Notes: a model not told the origin generated them from the letters alone. Shown: positions 53,370-63,440, counted from the first letter of the stretch. The stretch: DNA of 64,000 bases from Chitinophaga filiformis (GCF_021646545.1 NZ_JAKIRP010000006.1:1-64000); one strand, 5' to 3'. A program made the numbers and translations.

Positions 53370-54098
53370 ATGATCAAGCCAGCAACATACGATTCCCGTT
53401 ACTACGGAAAGCTCCCGGGGAAATCCACCGTCGCCCAGCTCCTGTTACCTTATCTTTACAGTATGCTAGAACTGCCCATTACCGTACGTATTCCCTCAGA
53501 TGAGGAAATAGATTACCGGCCGGACATCGACGAGATCCTCTTCAAGAGAAGAAAGGCAAAGATTGTGGAAGGGTATGCCCTTACCCTTAATGAGAATCCC
53601 CGTCTGCCGTACCGCTTTCAGGCGATGATCAATATTAATAACAGCCGTTTATGGACTTTATTCCAGGCCCTGGCAGCCACGCTGCCGGATAAGGTAAGCT
53701 GCGTGTATGGTATATATGAAGAGGACCAGGTCACCACACCCCTGTTACAGAAACAGTTTGTGCTGAATGAACTGGAAAAATACCGGGAAGAGCTTACGCA
53801 GGACTGCCAGCTGGAAGCCGGAATACTCTTTCAGATAAAGGACATACTCATAGAACTCAGCATCAGTGAAAGTAAATATATCCGCTACTGGGGCGCAGAG
53901 CTGGAACGGTTCCGGTTACTAATGCAATCATTTCATTTAGCACCGGTGGAGGGACTGGAATTTATCGATGAATATCCGAAGATAGTAACACCGCTCCGGG
54001 AATTGGTACGCACGGCCAAAGCGCCGGAAACAGTGCTCTATTACCTTGACCAGGCCTTTCATATTGACAGAAGAGCGCCCGATCCTTTTTTTGATTAA
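53370..54098 (+). CDS. Soluble protein of unknown function
   Basis: A 242-residue acidic protein without signal or membrane segment, mostly helical in the second half (LLQKQFVLNELEKYREELTQDC). I do not recognise a family. It is transcribed away from GH15, with a repeat between, and ends at a good terminator. Composition and length support a real gene. Confidence 0.65.
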   Translation: MIKPATYDSRYYGKLPGKSTVAQLLLPYLYSMLELPITVRIPSDEEIDYRPDIDEILFKRRKAKIVEGYALTLNENPRLPYRFQAMININNSRLWTLFQALAATLPDKVSCVYGIYEEDQVTTPLLQKQFVLNELEKYREELTQDCQLEAGILFQIKDILIELSISESKYIRYWGAELERFRLLMQSFHLAPVEGLEFIDEYPKIVTPLRELVRTAKAPETVLYYLDQAFHIDRRAPDPFFD

Positions 54099-54124
54099 CC
54101 TGTCTTTATCAGATAGTTGAATGT

Positions 54125-54161
54125 AAAGAAGCTGCATCATTTGACACGATACAGCTTCTTT
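54125..54161. terminator. Intrinsic terminator
   Basis: AAAGAAGCTGCATC (54125-54138) pairs with GATACAGCTTCTTT (54148-54161), with one wobble, around a 9-base loop, 27 bases after the preceding stop. Confidence 0.8.
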
Positions 54162-54249
54162 ATCCGGCATTGCATGTACGCAGATCACTGTTCATCCCCT
54201 CCTGGTTATTATTCAATTATGGCAATGCCGGAAAGTAATGAATGGACTG

Positions 54250-55017
54250 CTACAATGCAGGATTAGCAGAATAATCTGCCCACAGCTGGTCAACAGTTTT
54301 AGTGGTCAGGCTTACCCAGGTATTGGCTGTGTAAGTCCTGTTACGTAATGCAGTGTTCAGATCTGTTACGATCGTGCTGCGTACACGCAGTTCCAGCCAT
54401 GCCAGGAACCGTGCGGTAACACGGTAGGCATCAGTATATGACTGGGAAGATGACCAGTTAGGCAATGACCATCCGGCAGGGCCGTTATTCACACCATACT
54501 TATAACGGACATAATCGGCAATACCCTCAGTCAGCCAACCGGGAGCACCGCCGGTATATGCCTGTACCACGTGCATGATCTCATGCGTTACAACATCTAC
54601 ATCCTGCGGATGATTATGGAACCATGCGGAACTGTAGGTAACGGTAGTACCCGAAGTGTAAGCCACGCCATTGTAAGCTGGCTCTATCACGAAAGTAACC
54701 GATTTGGTGGCGCCGGTATTGAACCTGTTCACCAACTGCGGATAAACACTGAAAAAGATGTCTACAAATTTCTGACGTACAGCATCATCGAAAGTAGCGT
54801 CCTTGTTGGTGATGGTCACCTTGTAACCATTACTGGTGTACACAACGGTGCCTACGGGCGTAGTAGCAGCTGCTGTCACATCTCCGGCGATGCTGACTGT
54901 TTCATTGATGGCGTCCTTGTGCTGGTCGGGAGTTACGAGTTCAGATTTGCTACAGGAAGACATTAAAAAGATACCAAGGGTACCAATAATCATGGAATAA
55001 TTTAGCGAGTGTCTCAT
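54250..55017 (-). CDS. Basic-secretory-protein-family metallopeptidase lipoprotein
   Basis: About 255 residues from ATG 55015-55017 (MRHSLNYSMIIGTLGIFLMSSC, lipobox MSSC); the frame extends upstream but without protein-like character. It belongs to the plant basic secretory protein/BSP group (PF04450). The zinc motif HEIMHVVQAYTGGAPGWLTEGIADYVR has the HExxH pair and the downstream GWLxEGIADY. Probably a periplasmic or surface protease. Function in bacteria is poorly known. Confidence 0.87.
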   Translation of the reverse strand: MRHSLNYSMIIGTLGIFLMSSCSKSELVTPDQHKDAINETVSIAGDVTAAATTPVGTVVYTSNGYKVTITNKDATFDDAVRQKFVDIFFSVYPQLVNRFNTGATKSVTFVIEPAYNGVAYTSGTTVTYSSAWFHNHPQDVDVVTHEIMHVVQAYTGGAPGWLTEGIADYVRYKYGVNNGPAGWSLPNWSSSQSYTDAYRVTARFLAWLELRVRSTIVTDLNTALRNRTYTANTWVSLTTKTVDQLWADYSANPAL

Positions 55018-55149
55018 TTTGTGAGTGGGTTTACAATAGGAGGCAGATAAACAGTGATCTCTTGCAATTAAACGCAATAAGCTTCATTTTCGTACGTCTG
55101 TACCTTCCTCATATTTCCCGCTAACATTATCTGAATGACAAACAACGCT

Positions 55150-55935
55150 TTAAGCGTCAACCGGCTCTGGGCTTTCCTTTAGCACCTGACGGGCGTATTC
55201 CAGTCCGACGGTATAAATAGCATCGAAACGTTTAAAATCGAACATGCCAAACCGTCCCAGTTCCTGTGGCTCAATGAAGCGGCTGCACAGCAGTTGATTT
55301 TTCAATACCGGCTCGTGAATAGCCATATGCAGGGTTCTTTCTATGTTGGCCCGGATGCCGCTTGCTGGATTGTAAGGCGTAAGCGGATTGACATGCACGC
55401 CAATAATAGATTTATACTTCGCTATTAAAGGCTCCACCGGCAGGTTTCCGGAAATACCGCCATCCACATAAGGAACACCGTCAATCATCACCGGCGGGAA
55501 CAACATCGGAATACTTGAAGCCGCCAGAATTGCCGGTATCAGCGGACCGCTGCTAAAGACGGTCTGCTGCCCGGTAGAAAAGTTAGTGGCAGTAACATAT
55601 AAGGGAATGGGCAATGATTCAAAGGTATTATGTCGTAATGTCTGCGTCAGCACCTTCTCCAGTAGTTTCAACGACAGGAATCCGTTTTTCAGGTTCTTCC
55701 AGTCAACCGTCAGTCCCATCTTTGTATGCAGAAAGATCTCCCTGACCTCATCTGTAGTATACCCGTCACAGATAAAGGCTGCAGCTATCGAGCCGGCACT
55801 GGTAGCGGCTATCACTTCGGGAAAGATATGCTGTTCTTCAAACGCTTTTAATACACCAATATGGGCATAACCACGGGCGCCACCACCAGAAAGGACAAAA
55901 GGGCGCAGTATAGGGACTCTCAACTCCTGATTCAT
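55150..55935 (-). CDS. Patatin-like phospholipase (RssA type)
   Basis: About 261 residues from ATG 55933-55935 (MNQELRVPILRPFVLSGGG). The oxyanion motif GGGARG is at residues 17-22, the nucleophile elbow is ATSAGS with Ser46, and the catalytic Asp is in YVDGGISG. The elbow has Ala instead of the first Gly of GxSxG. HIGVLKAFEE between them is typical. Cytoplasmic, acting on phospholipid or acyl esters. Divergent from the amidohydrolase. Confidence 0.9.
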   Translation of the reverse strand: MNQELRVPILRPFVLSGGGARGYAHIGVLKAFEEQHIFPEVIAATSAGSIAAAFICDGYTTDEVREIFLHTKMGLTVDWKNLKNGFLSLKLLEKVLTQTLRHNTFESLPIPLYVTATNFSTGQQTVFSSGPLIPAILAASSIPMLFPPVMIDGVPYVDGGISGNLPVEPLIAKYKSIIGVHVNPLTPYNPASGIRANIERTLHMAIHEPVLKNQLLCSRFIEPQELGRFGMFDFKRFDAIYTVGLEYARQVLKESPEPVDA

Positions 55936-55997
55936 ATGGCTAATATATATAAAGAAAGTAAAATCTACTATCTTTAGCACCGATCAAATTTAACCCG

Positions 55998-57755
55998 ATG
56001 AAAAAATTCCCGCTGTTATTGGCAGCTGCGTTCGTCATATATGCGCTGCCGGGTTACACACAATCCGCGGCCACATCACCTGCGAATAATGCAACTCCTA
56101 CCCTATTCATCACACATGCTAACCTGATAGACGTCAACAGCAATAAGACACTGGCAGATCAGACCATCGTCATTGAGCATGACCGCATACTAGCCACCGG
56201 ACCTTCAAAAAAACTGAAGGTACCCGCCGGCGGCACTGTCATAGATGCCACCGGCAAGTATGTGATGCCTGGTATGACGGATGCGCATATCCATTTCTTT
56301 CAGACCGGCGGCCTGTATACCCGGCCCGATGGATTGAACCTCACGGCTGTATATCCTTATGAGAAGGACCAGCAGTGGGCTAAAGAACATCTGAATGATA
56401 TGATGGCCCGCTACCTGGCATGTGGTATTACCACTGTGGTAGATGTTGGCGGACCATTCAGCAATTTTGCCATCCGCAACAAGGTAAATGCCGATCCAAA
56501 GGCTACCAATGCCTGGGTAACAGGTCCCCTGGTGTCTACCTATCTTCCACCCAACCTGGACAAAAAAGATCCTCCTATTGTGAAAGTGACCACGCCGGAA
56601 GAAGCCCGGGAACTGGTACAGAAGCAATTGCCCTATAAACCAGACTTCATCAAGATCTGGTACATTGTGGTGCCGGGCATGCCTGCCGAAAGTACCTTAC
56701 ATATTGTGAAGGCAACGATTGAGGAAAGTCATGCGCACGGATTAAAAGTAGCTGTTCATGCAACTGAATATGAAACCGCTAAACTGGCTGTTACCGCCGG
56801 AGCAGACATCCTGGTACATAGTGTGAATGATAAAGTGCTGGACAATGAAATGCTTCAGTTGCTGAAAAGCAAACAAACGGTGTACATTCCTACCCTCACC
56901 GTGAGACATGGTTATAAGCGGGCTTTTACACAACAGTTTGATTTCCCCGCGCATGATCTGGCCTATGGAGATCCATTTATACTAGGTACATTGACAGATT
57001 TGCAGCATATCGACAAAAGCGTTGTAGGTTTTGAATATAAGAGTTTGCGCACCCGTCATATCATCCCTGCAAGAGAAGATACTGTCATGCGTATTAACCT
57101 GCAACTGGCGCAACAGGCCGGCGTGAATGTAGTAGCAGGCACTGATGCAGGTAATATCGGCACCCTGCATGCATCCTCCTTTTTCACCGAACTAAAGACA
57201 ATGCAACAGTCGGGATTGAGTAACCGGGAGATCATCCGTTCCGCAACCATCAATGCGGCAAAGGGCTTCGGAAAAGACAAGGATTATGGCAGCATCGGGA
57301 AAGGAAAGATCGCAGACCTGCTGATCCTGGAAAAAGATCCTACACAGGATTTGAACGCACTGACGGATATACAGACCGTTATACACCGTGGCATACAATT
57401 GCAGCCGAAGGAACTGTTCGTACGCACACCGGCAGTACTGGCGCAGGAACAGCTCAATGCCTATAACGCCCGTAATATTGAGGCCTTTCTGGCGCCGTAC
57501 AGCGATAGTATAGCCATCTACGACCAGGCAAGCGGTAAACTACTGATGCAGGGAAAAGAACAGATGCGGCAACGGTATGCGGCCATGTTTGATAAAGCAA
57601 AGGAATTACATTGCCAGCTGGTGAACAGGATGGTGATGGGCAATACAGTAATAGATCAGGAAAGAGTAACAGGTGTGGGGGAAAAGCCTATGGAGGCTAT
57701 TGCTGTTTATACAATAGAAAACGGTAAGATCGTGAAGGTTTCCTTTATCCGTTGA
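55998..57755 (+). CDS. Secreted amidohydrolase with C-terminal NTF2-like domain
   Basis: A 585-residue protein with a signal (ending GYTQS). The amidohydrolase domain (about 35-465) shows the metal residues of the imidazolonepropionase/prolidase-type group: PGMTDAHIHFF, FIKIWYI with a possible carboxylated Lys, AVHATEYE, ILVHSVND and GTDAGNIG. SIGKGKIADLLILEKDP closes the domain. The last 115 residues (AQEQLNAYNARNIEAFLAPYSDS to the end) are a SnoaL/NTF2-like domain, an uncommon but known fusion. Periplasmic; substrate not predictable. Confidence 0.9.
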   Translation: MKKFPLLLAAAFVIYALPGYTQSAATSPANNATPTLFITHANLIDVNSNKTLADQTIVIEHDRILATGPSKKLKVPAGGTVIDATGKYVMPGMTDAHIHFFQTGGLYTRPDGLNLTAVYPYEKDQQWAKEHLNDMMARYLACGITTVVDVGGPFSNFAIRNKVNADPKATNAWVTGPLVSTYLPPNLDKKDPPIVKVTTPEEARELVQKQLPYKPDFIKIWYIVVPGMPAESTLHIVKATIEESHAHGLKVAVHATEYETAKLAVTAGADILVHSVNDKVLDNEMLQLLKSKQTVYIPTLTVRHGYKRAFTQQFDFPAHDLAYGDPFILGTLTDLQHIDKSVVGFEYKSLRTRHIIPAREDTVMRINLQLAQQAGVNVVAGTDAGNIGTLHASSFFTELKTMQQSGLSNREIIRSATINAAKGFGKDKDYGSIGKGKIADLLILEKDPTQDLNALTDIQTVIHRGIQLQPKELFVRTPAVLAQEQLNAYNARNIEAFLAPYSDSIAIYDQASGKLLMQGKEQMRQRYAAMFDKAKELHCQLVNRMVMGNTVIDQERVTGVGEKPMEAIAVYTIENGKIVKVSFIR

Positions 57756-57761
57756 TATTTT

Positions 57762-57792
57762 GGGGGCTGTTACTGAATGGTGAACAGCCCCC
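57762..57792. terminator. Bidirectional terminator
   Basis: GGGGGCTGTT (57762-57771) pairs exactly with AACAGCCCCC (57783-57792), followed by GTATATTTTTC. It lies between the amidohydrolase and the convergent split gene. Confidence 0.85.
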
Positions 57793-57802
57793 GTATATTT
57801 TT

Positions 57803-58405
57803 CTAACGAACTATGCGTATGAGATGAACAACCGGGGGATTCATCATCTTACGTGTTATTCTTGTAACGACAATGGCTATCAGTGCACCATAGATCAATA
57901 ACACCGTTGGCATGCCCAGCCCGGCTATTCCTACCAGTAATCCACCGATACGTCCACCGACTATCACTTCTTCGCCAGCATCAAGGCTTACGGCAACGTC
58001 CAGGGTGTAAAGGAACAATACTGCCACAACCGCCTACCCGATCAAAGGCTTTTTAGCAGCTCTGAACCTGGTGTATGTGTCAACTGCATACGAAGCACCT
58101 GGAAGGTGATCTTTCAGAAAGTCGAATATTTCCTGCCTTGTAGCGTCGTCCTTAATTTGCAGATGCTCTTCTGAATCCTTACCGAAAAAAACCTGGATAT
58201 AGTCATTTCCCTCCTGTAACCGGATATCTTTGATGTAGTCCACAGGAATACCAAAGAGGCCCGGCGCCGTAAAGTTATTCATCTGCATGTCCCTGACGAT
58301 GTCTTCTATTTCATCCGGTCGGGGGTTTGCTTTGTACAGTGTTCCATTTCCGAAAGCTATCAGCTTGTCCCCTTTATTGTCGTAGTTTGTCCAGTACCTG
58401 GTCAT
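57803..58405 (-). pseudogene. PH-like/two-helix membrane protein split by an in-frame TAG
   Basis: Read in one frame from ATG 58405, codons 1-123 encode a soluble domain (MTRYWTNYDNKGDKLIAFG to RFRAAKKPLIG). A TAG follows at 58036-58034. Without any frame change the frame continues AVVAVLFLYTLDVAVSL and a second helix (GMPTVLLIYGALIAIVVTRI) to 57803. The stop lies exactly where the first transmembrane helix begins, so the natural product is probably about 200 residues with two helices. Trp (TGG) mutated to TAG is a plausible origin. Alternatives are two genes (a GTG at 58027 could start the second) or a sequencing error. I do not recognise the family. Confidence 0.65.
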
Positions 58406-58682
58406 GTTGCTATTAAAAAGGCAAGATAGAATCCATTATCTAAATTTGCAATATAACATATGTGTTAGCTGCGGACAAGGGCCATGCAGGTACTTAAATC
58501 ACTCAGTACCAGTACTTCCGGATAAAAGAGGGCAGTTGGTCACCGGCTGACCATACCGCTCAAGCTACAGTAAGACCGCTGTTATAAAATAGCGGACTGA
58601 CAACATGAGAAGATAGCGGTTTGAAAATATTTTTTGTATCTTTCGACGTTATACTTAATCAGCTATCCCTAACTGAACCTAC

Positions 58683-59261
58683 ATGAAAACTAAAATGCTA
58701 ACACTGATAACAAGTGCTGTTATCACCTTTTTCTGTATGGGCTCCACGACCGTACTGGCACAAAAGAAAGGACTCAATCCGGGTACATTTAATATTGAGA
58801 AGAATGGCGCCGTTATTTCCTCGCATGATATCAGAGGTAATGCTACCATCGGTTCCAGTAAAATGGCCATTATGAACCTGGAATGCACCCTTCGTGAGGG
58901 GAACAGGGTACTGGCCATCAAATTTGATCTGAAGAAGATTGGTGAATTCAAGCCAGTTACTGTTTCACTGGACCAATCGGCAGGCAGTGAAGAATCTGCC
59001 AACTTTGCACAGTACCTGAACTATCCGAAAGATGAATCTGCAGAAACTGCAGATGATGCTTCCGGAAAGGATGTCTCTTCCAATTCTGAAAAAGGCAGTT
59101 TCACATTGACAGAGATCAGATTTGATGATGTGAAAGCCTATATCTCCGGCCATTTCGAGTTCACCGGTAAAAATGATATTGAATCCGGTGTTGAAAAAAC
59201 CGTCTCCCTGAAAGGTACTTTCAACGGTGTACAGATCGTTTGTATGGGCCCTCATCCATAA
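58683..59261 (+). CDS. Exported protein of unknown function
   Basis: A 192-residue protein with a Sec signal (MKTKMLTLITSAVITFFCMGSTTVLAQ). The mature part is beta-rich, with an acidic serine linker (ESAETADDASGKDVSSNSEKG) in the middle. No family recognised. It is followed by a strong terminator, so it is a single-gene unit. Confidence 0.7.
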   Translation: MKTKMLTLITSAVITFFCMGSTTVLAQKKGLNPGTFNIEKNGAVISSHDIRGNATIGSSKMAIMNLECTLREGNRVLAIKFDLKKIGEFKPVTVSLDQSAGSEESANFAQYLNYPKDESAETADDASGKDVSSNSEKGSFTLTEIRFDDVKAYISGHFEFTGKNDIESGVEKTVSLKGTFNGVQIVCMGPHP

Positions 59262-59282
59262 GTCATTAAAACAGGAATTTAT

Positions 59283-59324
59283 AAAGAAAGACCCTGTGTC
59301 AAACGCGATACAGGGTCTTTCTTT
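59283..59324. terminator. Intrinsic terminator
   Basis: AAAGAAAGACCCTGT (59283-59297) pairs exactly with ACAGGGTCTTTCTTT (59310-59324), followed by T. Confidence 0.88.
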
Positions 59325-59395
59325 TATCCTGATAAATCGGGCAGGCTTTAAGCAATCTTTAAGAAGCTCCTTTATTTTTGAGGCATTCCCTTTCT

Positions 59396-59797
59396 TTATA
59401 ACTCCTGCCCTGTCAGACAATAAAACAGGTTCTGTAACTGGTGTACATGCACCACTGCTTGTCCATAGGGTATCAGCTGCCCCGGTGCGGCCGCCAGGAA
59501 TTGAAAGGAATACCCCTCATCCCTTACATACACACTGTCATTACGATTATACTTATACGAGTAAACATTTTCATCTTCTCCGTGTGCTTTGTCGCCTCTG
59601 ACAAATCCGAGGCTTTGCAGATAGTCGGTATCCAATGACACGGGATGGACATTTGCCAGCGGCAATTTGCTTTTCGGCAGTGTTGAATTGTAGATGAAGC
59701 CATCTAAAATACCCTCCACTTCAAACACTGTTTCATTCATATACAGATCATAATACCATACCAGGTTGCCTGGACGCACATCGTTTGCTTCAATCAT
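59396..59797 (-). CDS. Conserved small Bacteroidota protein ending in VHQLQNLFYCLTGQEL
   Basis: A 133-residue soluble protein. Its start (IEANDVRPGNLVWY) and end (HVHQLQNLFYCLTGQEL) match a small protein type seen in many Bacteroidota chromosomes and phages (xLRIGNxV ... VHQLQNLYFALTGEEL). The central YLQSLGFVRGDK is also typical. Function is unknown. It is divergent from GH81. Confidence 0.75.
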   Translation of the reverse strand: MIEANDVRPGNLVWYYDLYMNETVFEVEGILDGFIYNSTLPKSKLPLANVHPVSLDTDYLQSLGFVRGDKAHGEDENVYSYKYNRNDSVYVRDEGYSFQFLAAAPGQLIPYGQAVVHVHQLQNLFYCLTGQEL

Positions 59798-59868
59798 GAT
59801 GCAATAATTCTACTGCAAGTATAACGGTATATTCGAATTATTTAACCTTTTCCCTTCGGTCAATTTAG

Positions 59869-59876
59869 TATATTTG
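59869..59876 (+). promoter_or_regulatory. Possible -7 promoter element for GH81 gene
   Basis: TATATTTG matches the Bacteroidota -7 consensus TAnnTTTG, about 95 bases before the GH81 ATG. No clear -33 TTTG at the usual distance. Confidence 0.4.
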
Positions 59877-59971
59877 AAAGGGTCAAGCCCTTATGCCTGG
59901 ACATTCCACGTTAAAGTGTCAACGAATTTCAATGTCATTTTTTATGTAAACTCAAAATAACCTGTTTAACG

Positions 59972-62900
59972 ATGAAAAACCTTTACCTGTCAGCGTTTAT
60001 GCTGGCTGCAAGTGCATTACAACTGCATGCACAAACTCCCGTTCCCGTTGGCGCCGGAAGCTATGCCTCTTTTCCGCCGGCTACTGAAAACACCGTCGAT
60101 AATAATAAGGACGGTCTTGGAGATCTGTATCAGTTTGTATATGACCGGCCTATCTATGTCGCAGCCGACAAGATCGGCAAGCCTATTCCCACCAACGACT
60201 GGTGGACAGACCTCGTGGTGTCGCAATACGGCGGCATAATGTGGGCCTATCCCCTGGCAGCCGATCCGGAGGATTACGGCGTTAAGATGTATTACCCGAA
60301 CAGCTTTGTGGCCGATGGTTCCAACATTGCTTACGGCGGTAGTATGATGATCAAGGCAGCAGGCTACACTCCTTCCAAAGCCATCGCAAAGGACTGGTCT
60401 GACTGGGCTGTGGTGATGTCGCTGCCAGACAGCATTCATAACAAGCATATGGATGTAACAATGGCGCATGGTATCCCTTTTATGTGGCTGGAAACACAGG
60501 GTATTAATCCTGAGTTCTCGTTTGAGAAAGGCGCTTCCTACATCAGCCAAAGTGGTGCAGCCGTACAGTTTCCCACCACCAGTTCTTTCGTAATTCAGAC
60601 TGATGGCCGCTATTTTGGCGTGCATCTTAACGGTACGAATACCGCGGAACTGCAGGGACAACAGTATGTAAGCATTGACCTTGGCACTGTACAGAACATC
60701 TCCAAAGTAAAACTGAACTGGGAAACTGCCTTTGCCAAAGGATATTCCATACAGGTCTCCAGCAATGGCAGTACGTGGAGCACCGTTGCTTCCGAAGTAA
60801 ATGGCAATGGCGGATTAGACAGTCTGAGCTTCAATACGGCTGCCAGGTATGTAAAAATAGCCCTTGCAGAAAAAGGTACCATTTATGCGTATTCACTGTG
60901 GGAAATGGAGGTGTATAATGGCAATACACTGCTTTCGAGGAACAAGCCGGTGGAAGTATCTTCCGTGCAGGCGCCATTTGCCGGCACTAATGTCAATGAT
61001 GGCAATACCGGCACCCGCTGGGCATCTGATGGTAGCCAGGCAGAAAGACTCGTATTAAACACTAATAGCGGTAACTCCTATTTCGTTATTTCCGCATTGC
61101 CCTCACCGGCCGATCTCGGCACCTATGAAAGCTATGCTTTTAACAAGCCGGTAAATACTGCGGTAACATACGATTATGATGCCGCTGCAGGCAAAGTGTA
61201 TGTGAACTGGAACATCACTACCGTCAACCTGAAAGGACAGGCGGCAGGCAATACAATACAGGGCTTCCTGCCTCACCTGTATCAGAATGCAGCGAATAAT
61301 ATTGCCTTCACGGCGGTTAACTATGTGACGCCAAGAGGATCTATGAAAACAGCCGTTGGGAAGTCCTTCTCCTTTACCTACGACTTTAACGGTATTCTGC
61401 CTACATATAATGCCCCTTACCGGAATGCAGCAGATGCCAGTCCGTATGATGCCAACGTGATGTTTGACCTGCTCACTAAATTTTCCAAGAAACAGGGATA
61501 TGGCGGAGATACCTACTGGGGTGGTAAAGACCTGGTGAACTACGCCAAGTATACCCTGATGGCCAAAGAACTGAATCACCAGGCATACCAGGCGCTGAAA
61601 ACGAAAACAAGAGAAGCACTGGTGAACTGGCTTACCTACACTCCCGGTGAACAGGAGAAGTTCTTTGCCCGTTATGACCGCTGGGGCGCGATAGTGGGCT
61701 TTAATGAATCCTACGGATCTTCAGAGTTTACCGACAACCATTTCCACTATGGTTACCTGATCTATGCCTGCGCACTTTACGGCATGACCGATCCGGACTT
61801 CTTGACACAATATGGGCCTATGATCAAACTGGTGGCGAAACAATATGCGAACTGGGATAAGACGGATAATTTCCTGCCTTCCTTCAGGACCTTCGATCCC
61901 TGGATAGGGCATAGCTATGCCGGCGGTACCAGTTCTTCTACCGGCAATAACCAGGAGTCTACGTCCGAGGCCATGCAATCGTGGATAGGTTTATTCCTGG
62001 TGGGAGATATGCTGAATGACGAAGCCATCCGCGATGCGGGTGCATTCGGCTATATCAGTGAATCTTATGCCACACTGGAGTACTGGTTTGACTGGAAGAA
62101 CAGGAACCTGCCACCTGCCTATCCGCATAATGTGGTAGGCATCCTCTCCAACCAGGGCTTTGCGTATGGTACTTATTTCAGCGCCAGTCCGGTACACATA
62201 CACGGTATACAGTATCTACCCGTAAATCCCGGCTTCAAATACCTGGCAAGAGATACTGCCTGGGCAAAGCGGGAGTACAATGATATGCTAACAGAATCTG
62301 CAGCAATAGACGGACATACCAGTGAGACGCAGTTTGGTGATGATTGGGCACATGTAGCACTGGGTTTTAAATATCTGTCCGACCCTAAGTACGCAAGTGC
62401 CTTTATGGCCAATAACCTGTTACTGCCTGTTACAGACAGCCGGTATATCATGGATTATGAAGTAGCCGGTATGACTTATTTCTATACACATGCCAACCAG
62501 AACCTGGGCAATTTCTCGTTTAATTTCCGGACCAACTTCCCGTCCAGCAGTGTGTTTGAAAAGAACGGGGCATTTAGTTATGCGGTAGCTTACAACCCCA
62601 CTGCCAGCGCTAAAACATGTAATGTATACAGCAACGCAGGTGCCGTAGTAGCGTCCTTCAGCGTACCGGCAAGAACATTGGTCACCTATCCGACATTGCC
62701 CACCAGCGGTCAGCAGCCAACAGGTTGTTATGGATTATTGCCGGCCACTGCCACGGCCTCCAGCGGCAATGCGGCAGCAGCTATTGACGGTAGCATGGGT
62801 TCCCGCTGGGAAAGTGCTTTCAGTGATCCTCAGCAGTTGACGGTTGATCTGGGTGTGGTTTCTACTGTGAATAAGATCACTATTTCATGGGAAGTGGCCA

Positions 62901-63388
62901 ATGCAAAGGACTATACCCTTACAGGCTCTGTGGATGGCAATACATGGCTGCCTATCGCCACCAGGACGAACATGCCCTCCGGCAACAGAACGGATGTTAT
63001 AGATAACCTGAACGCCAATTACCGCTATATACGGATGAATGGTACGGCCAGAAGTACACAGTGGGGCTATTCTATCTATGAATTTGAGGTATGTGGCATC
63101 GCTTCCACCGGTGCAGCCACTCTTCCCGCATCGGCAGCGACACTGGCTGCCAAAACTTCTACCACCGCTCAGCAGCCATTCCTTTATCCGAACCCTGCCA
63201 AAGACTGGTTCAGGATACAGTCTAAAGGCAGCGGCTTGTTCTCCATTACCGATCTGCAGGGAAGGATAATAAAGAACGGTAAACTGGAAGCAGGCGCCAA
63301 TGCTGTTAATATCAGTGGCATACCTGATGGTGTTTACTTTGTTAAGTTCAATAACCAGGTATTCAAATTGATGATCTCTAACAGGTAA
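59972..63388 (+). CDS. T9SS-exported GH81 endo-beta-1,3-glucanase with discoidin modules
   Basis: A 1138-residue secreted enzyme that would cleave beta-1,3-glucans such as laminarin or fungal wall glucan. Signal peptide ends LHAQT. The GH81 N-terminal sandwich begins PIPTNDWWTDLVVSQYGGIMW (about 70-90). The catalytic barrel contains NNQESTSEAMQSW (about 659-671), holding the catalytic glutamates. A discoidin/F5-8C-like segment (YVSIDLGTVQNISKVKLNWE to GTRWASDGSQAERLV, about 230-355) is inserted within the N-terminal part, and a second F5/8C module lies at about 920-1045. A T9SS type A sorting domain ends it (FLYPNPAKDWFRIQS onward). Confidence 0.92.
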   Translation: MKNLYLSAFMLAASALQLHAQTPVPVGAGSYASFPPATENTVDNNKDGLGDLYQFVYDRPIYVAADKIGKPIPTNDWWTDLVVSQYGGIMWAYPLAADPEDYGVKMYYPNSFVADGSNIAYGGSMMIKAAGYTPSKAIAKDWSDWAVVMSLPDSIHNKHMDVTMAHGIPFMWLETQGINPEFSFEKGASYISQSGAAVQFPTTSSFVIQTDGRYFGVHLNGTNTAELQGQQYVSIDLGTVQNISKVKLNWETAFAKGYSIQVSSNGSTWSTVASEVNGNGGLDSLSFNTAARYVKIALAEKGTIYAYSLWEMEVYNGNTLLSRNKPVEVSSVQAPFAGTNVNDGNTGTRWASDGSQAERLVLNTNSGNSYFVISALPSPADLGTYESYAFNKPVNTAVTYDYDAAAGKVYVNWNITTVNLKGQAAGNTIQGFLPHLYQNAANNIAFTAVNYVTPRGSMKTAVGKSFSFTYDFNGILPTYNAPYRNAADASPYDANVMFDLLTKFSKKQGYGGDTYWGGKDLVNYAKYTLMAKELNHQAYQALKTKTREALVNWLTYTPGEQEKFFARYDRWGAIVGFNESYGSSEFTDNHFHYGYLIYACALYGMTDPDFLTQYGPMIKLVAKQYANWDKTDNFLPSFRTFDPWIGHSYAGGTSSSTGNNQESTSEAMQSWIGLFLVGDMLNDEAIRDAGAFGYISESYATLEYWFDWKNRNLPPAYPHNVVGILSNQGFAYGTYFSASPVHIHGIQYLPVNPGFKYLARDTAWAKREYNDMLTESAAIDGHTSETQFGDDWAHVALGFKYLSDPKYASAFMANNLLLPVTDSRYIMDYEVAGMTYFYTHANQNLGNFSFNFRTNFPSSSVFEKNGAFSYAVAYNPTASAKTCNVYSNAGAVVASFSVPARTLVTYPTLPTSGQQPTGCYGLLPATATASSGNAAAAIDGSMGSRWESAFSDPQQLTVDLGVVSTVNKITISWEVANAKDYTLTGSVDGNTWLPIATRTNMPSGNRTDVIDNLNANYRYIRMNGTARSTQWGYSIYEFEVCGIASTGAATLPASAATLAAKTSTTAQQPFLYPNPAKDWFRIQSKGSGLFSITDLQGRIIKNGKLEAGANAVNISGIPDGVYFVKFNNQVFKLMISNR

Positions 63389-63408
63389 GATACTGTTTAC
63401 AAAAAATG

Positions 63409-63440
63409 AAGGCTGTCCACCAACAACGGCGGACAGCCTT
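63409..63440. terminator. Intrinsic terminator after GH81
   Basis: AAGGCTGTCC (63409-63418) pairs with GGACAGCCTT (63431-63440), followed by TCTTTT. It lies between convergent genes. Confidence 0.85.
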
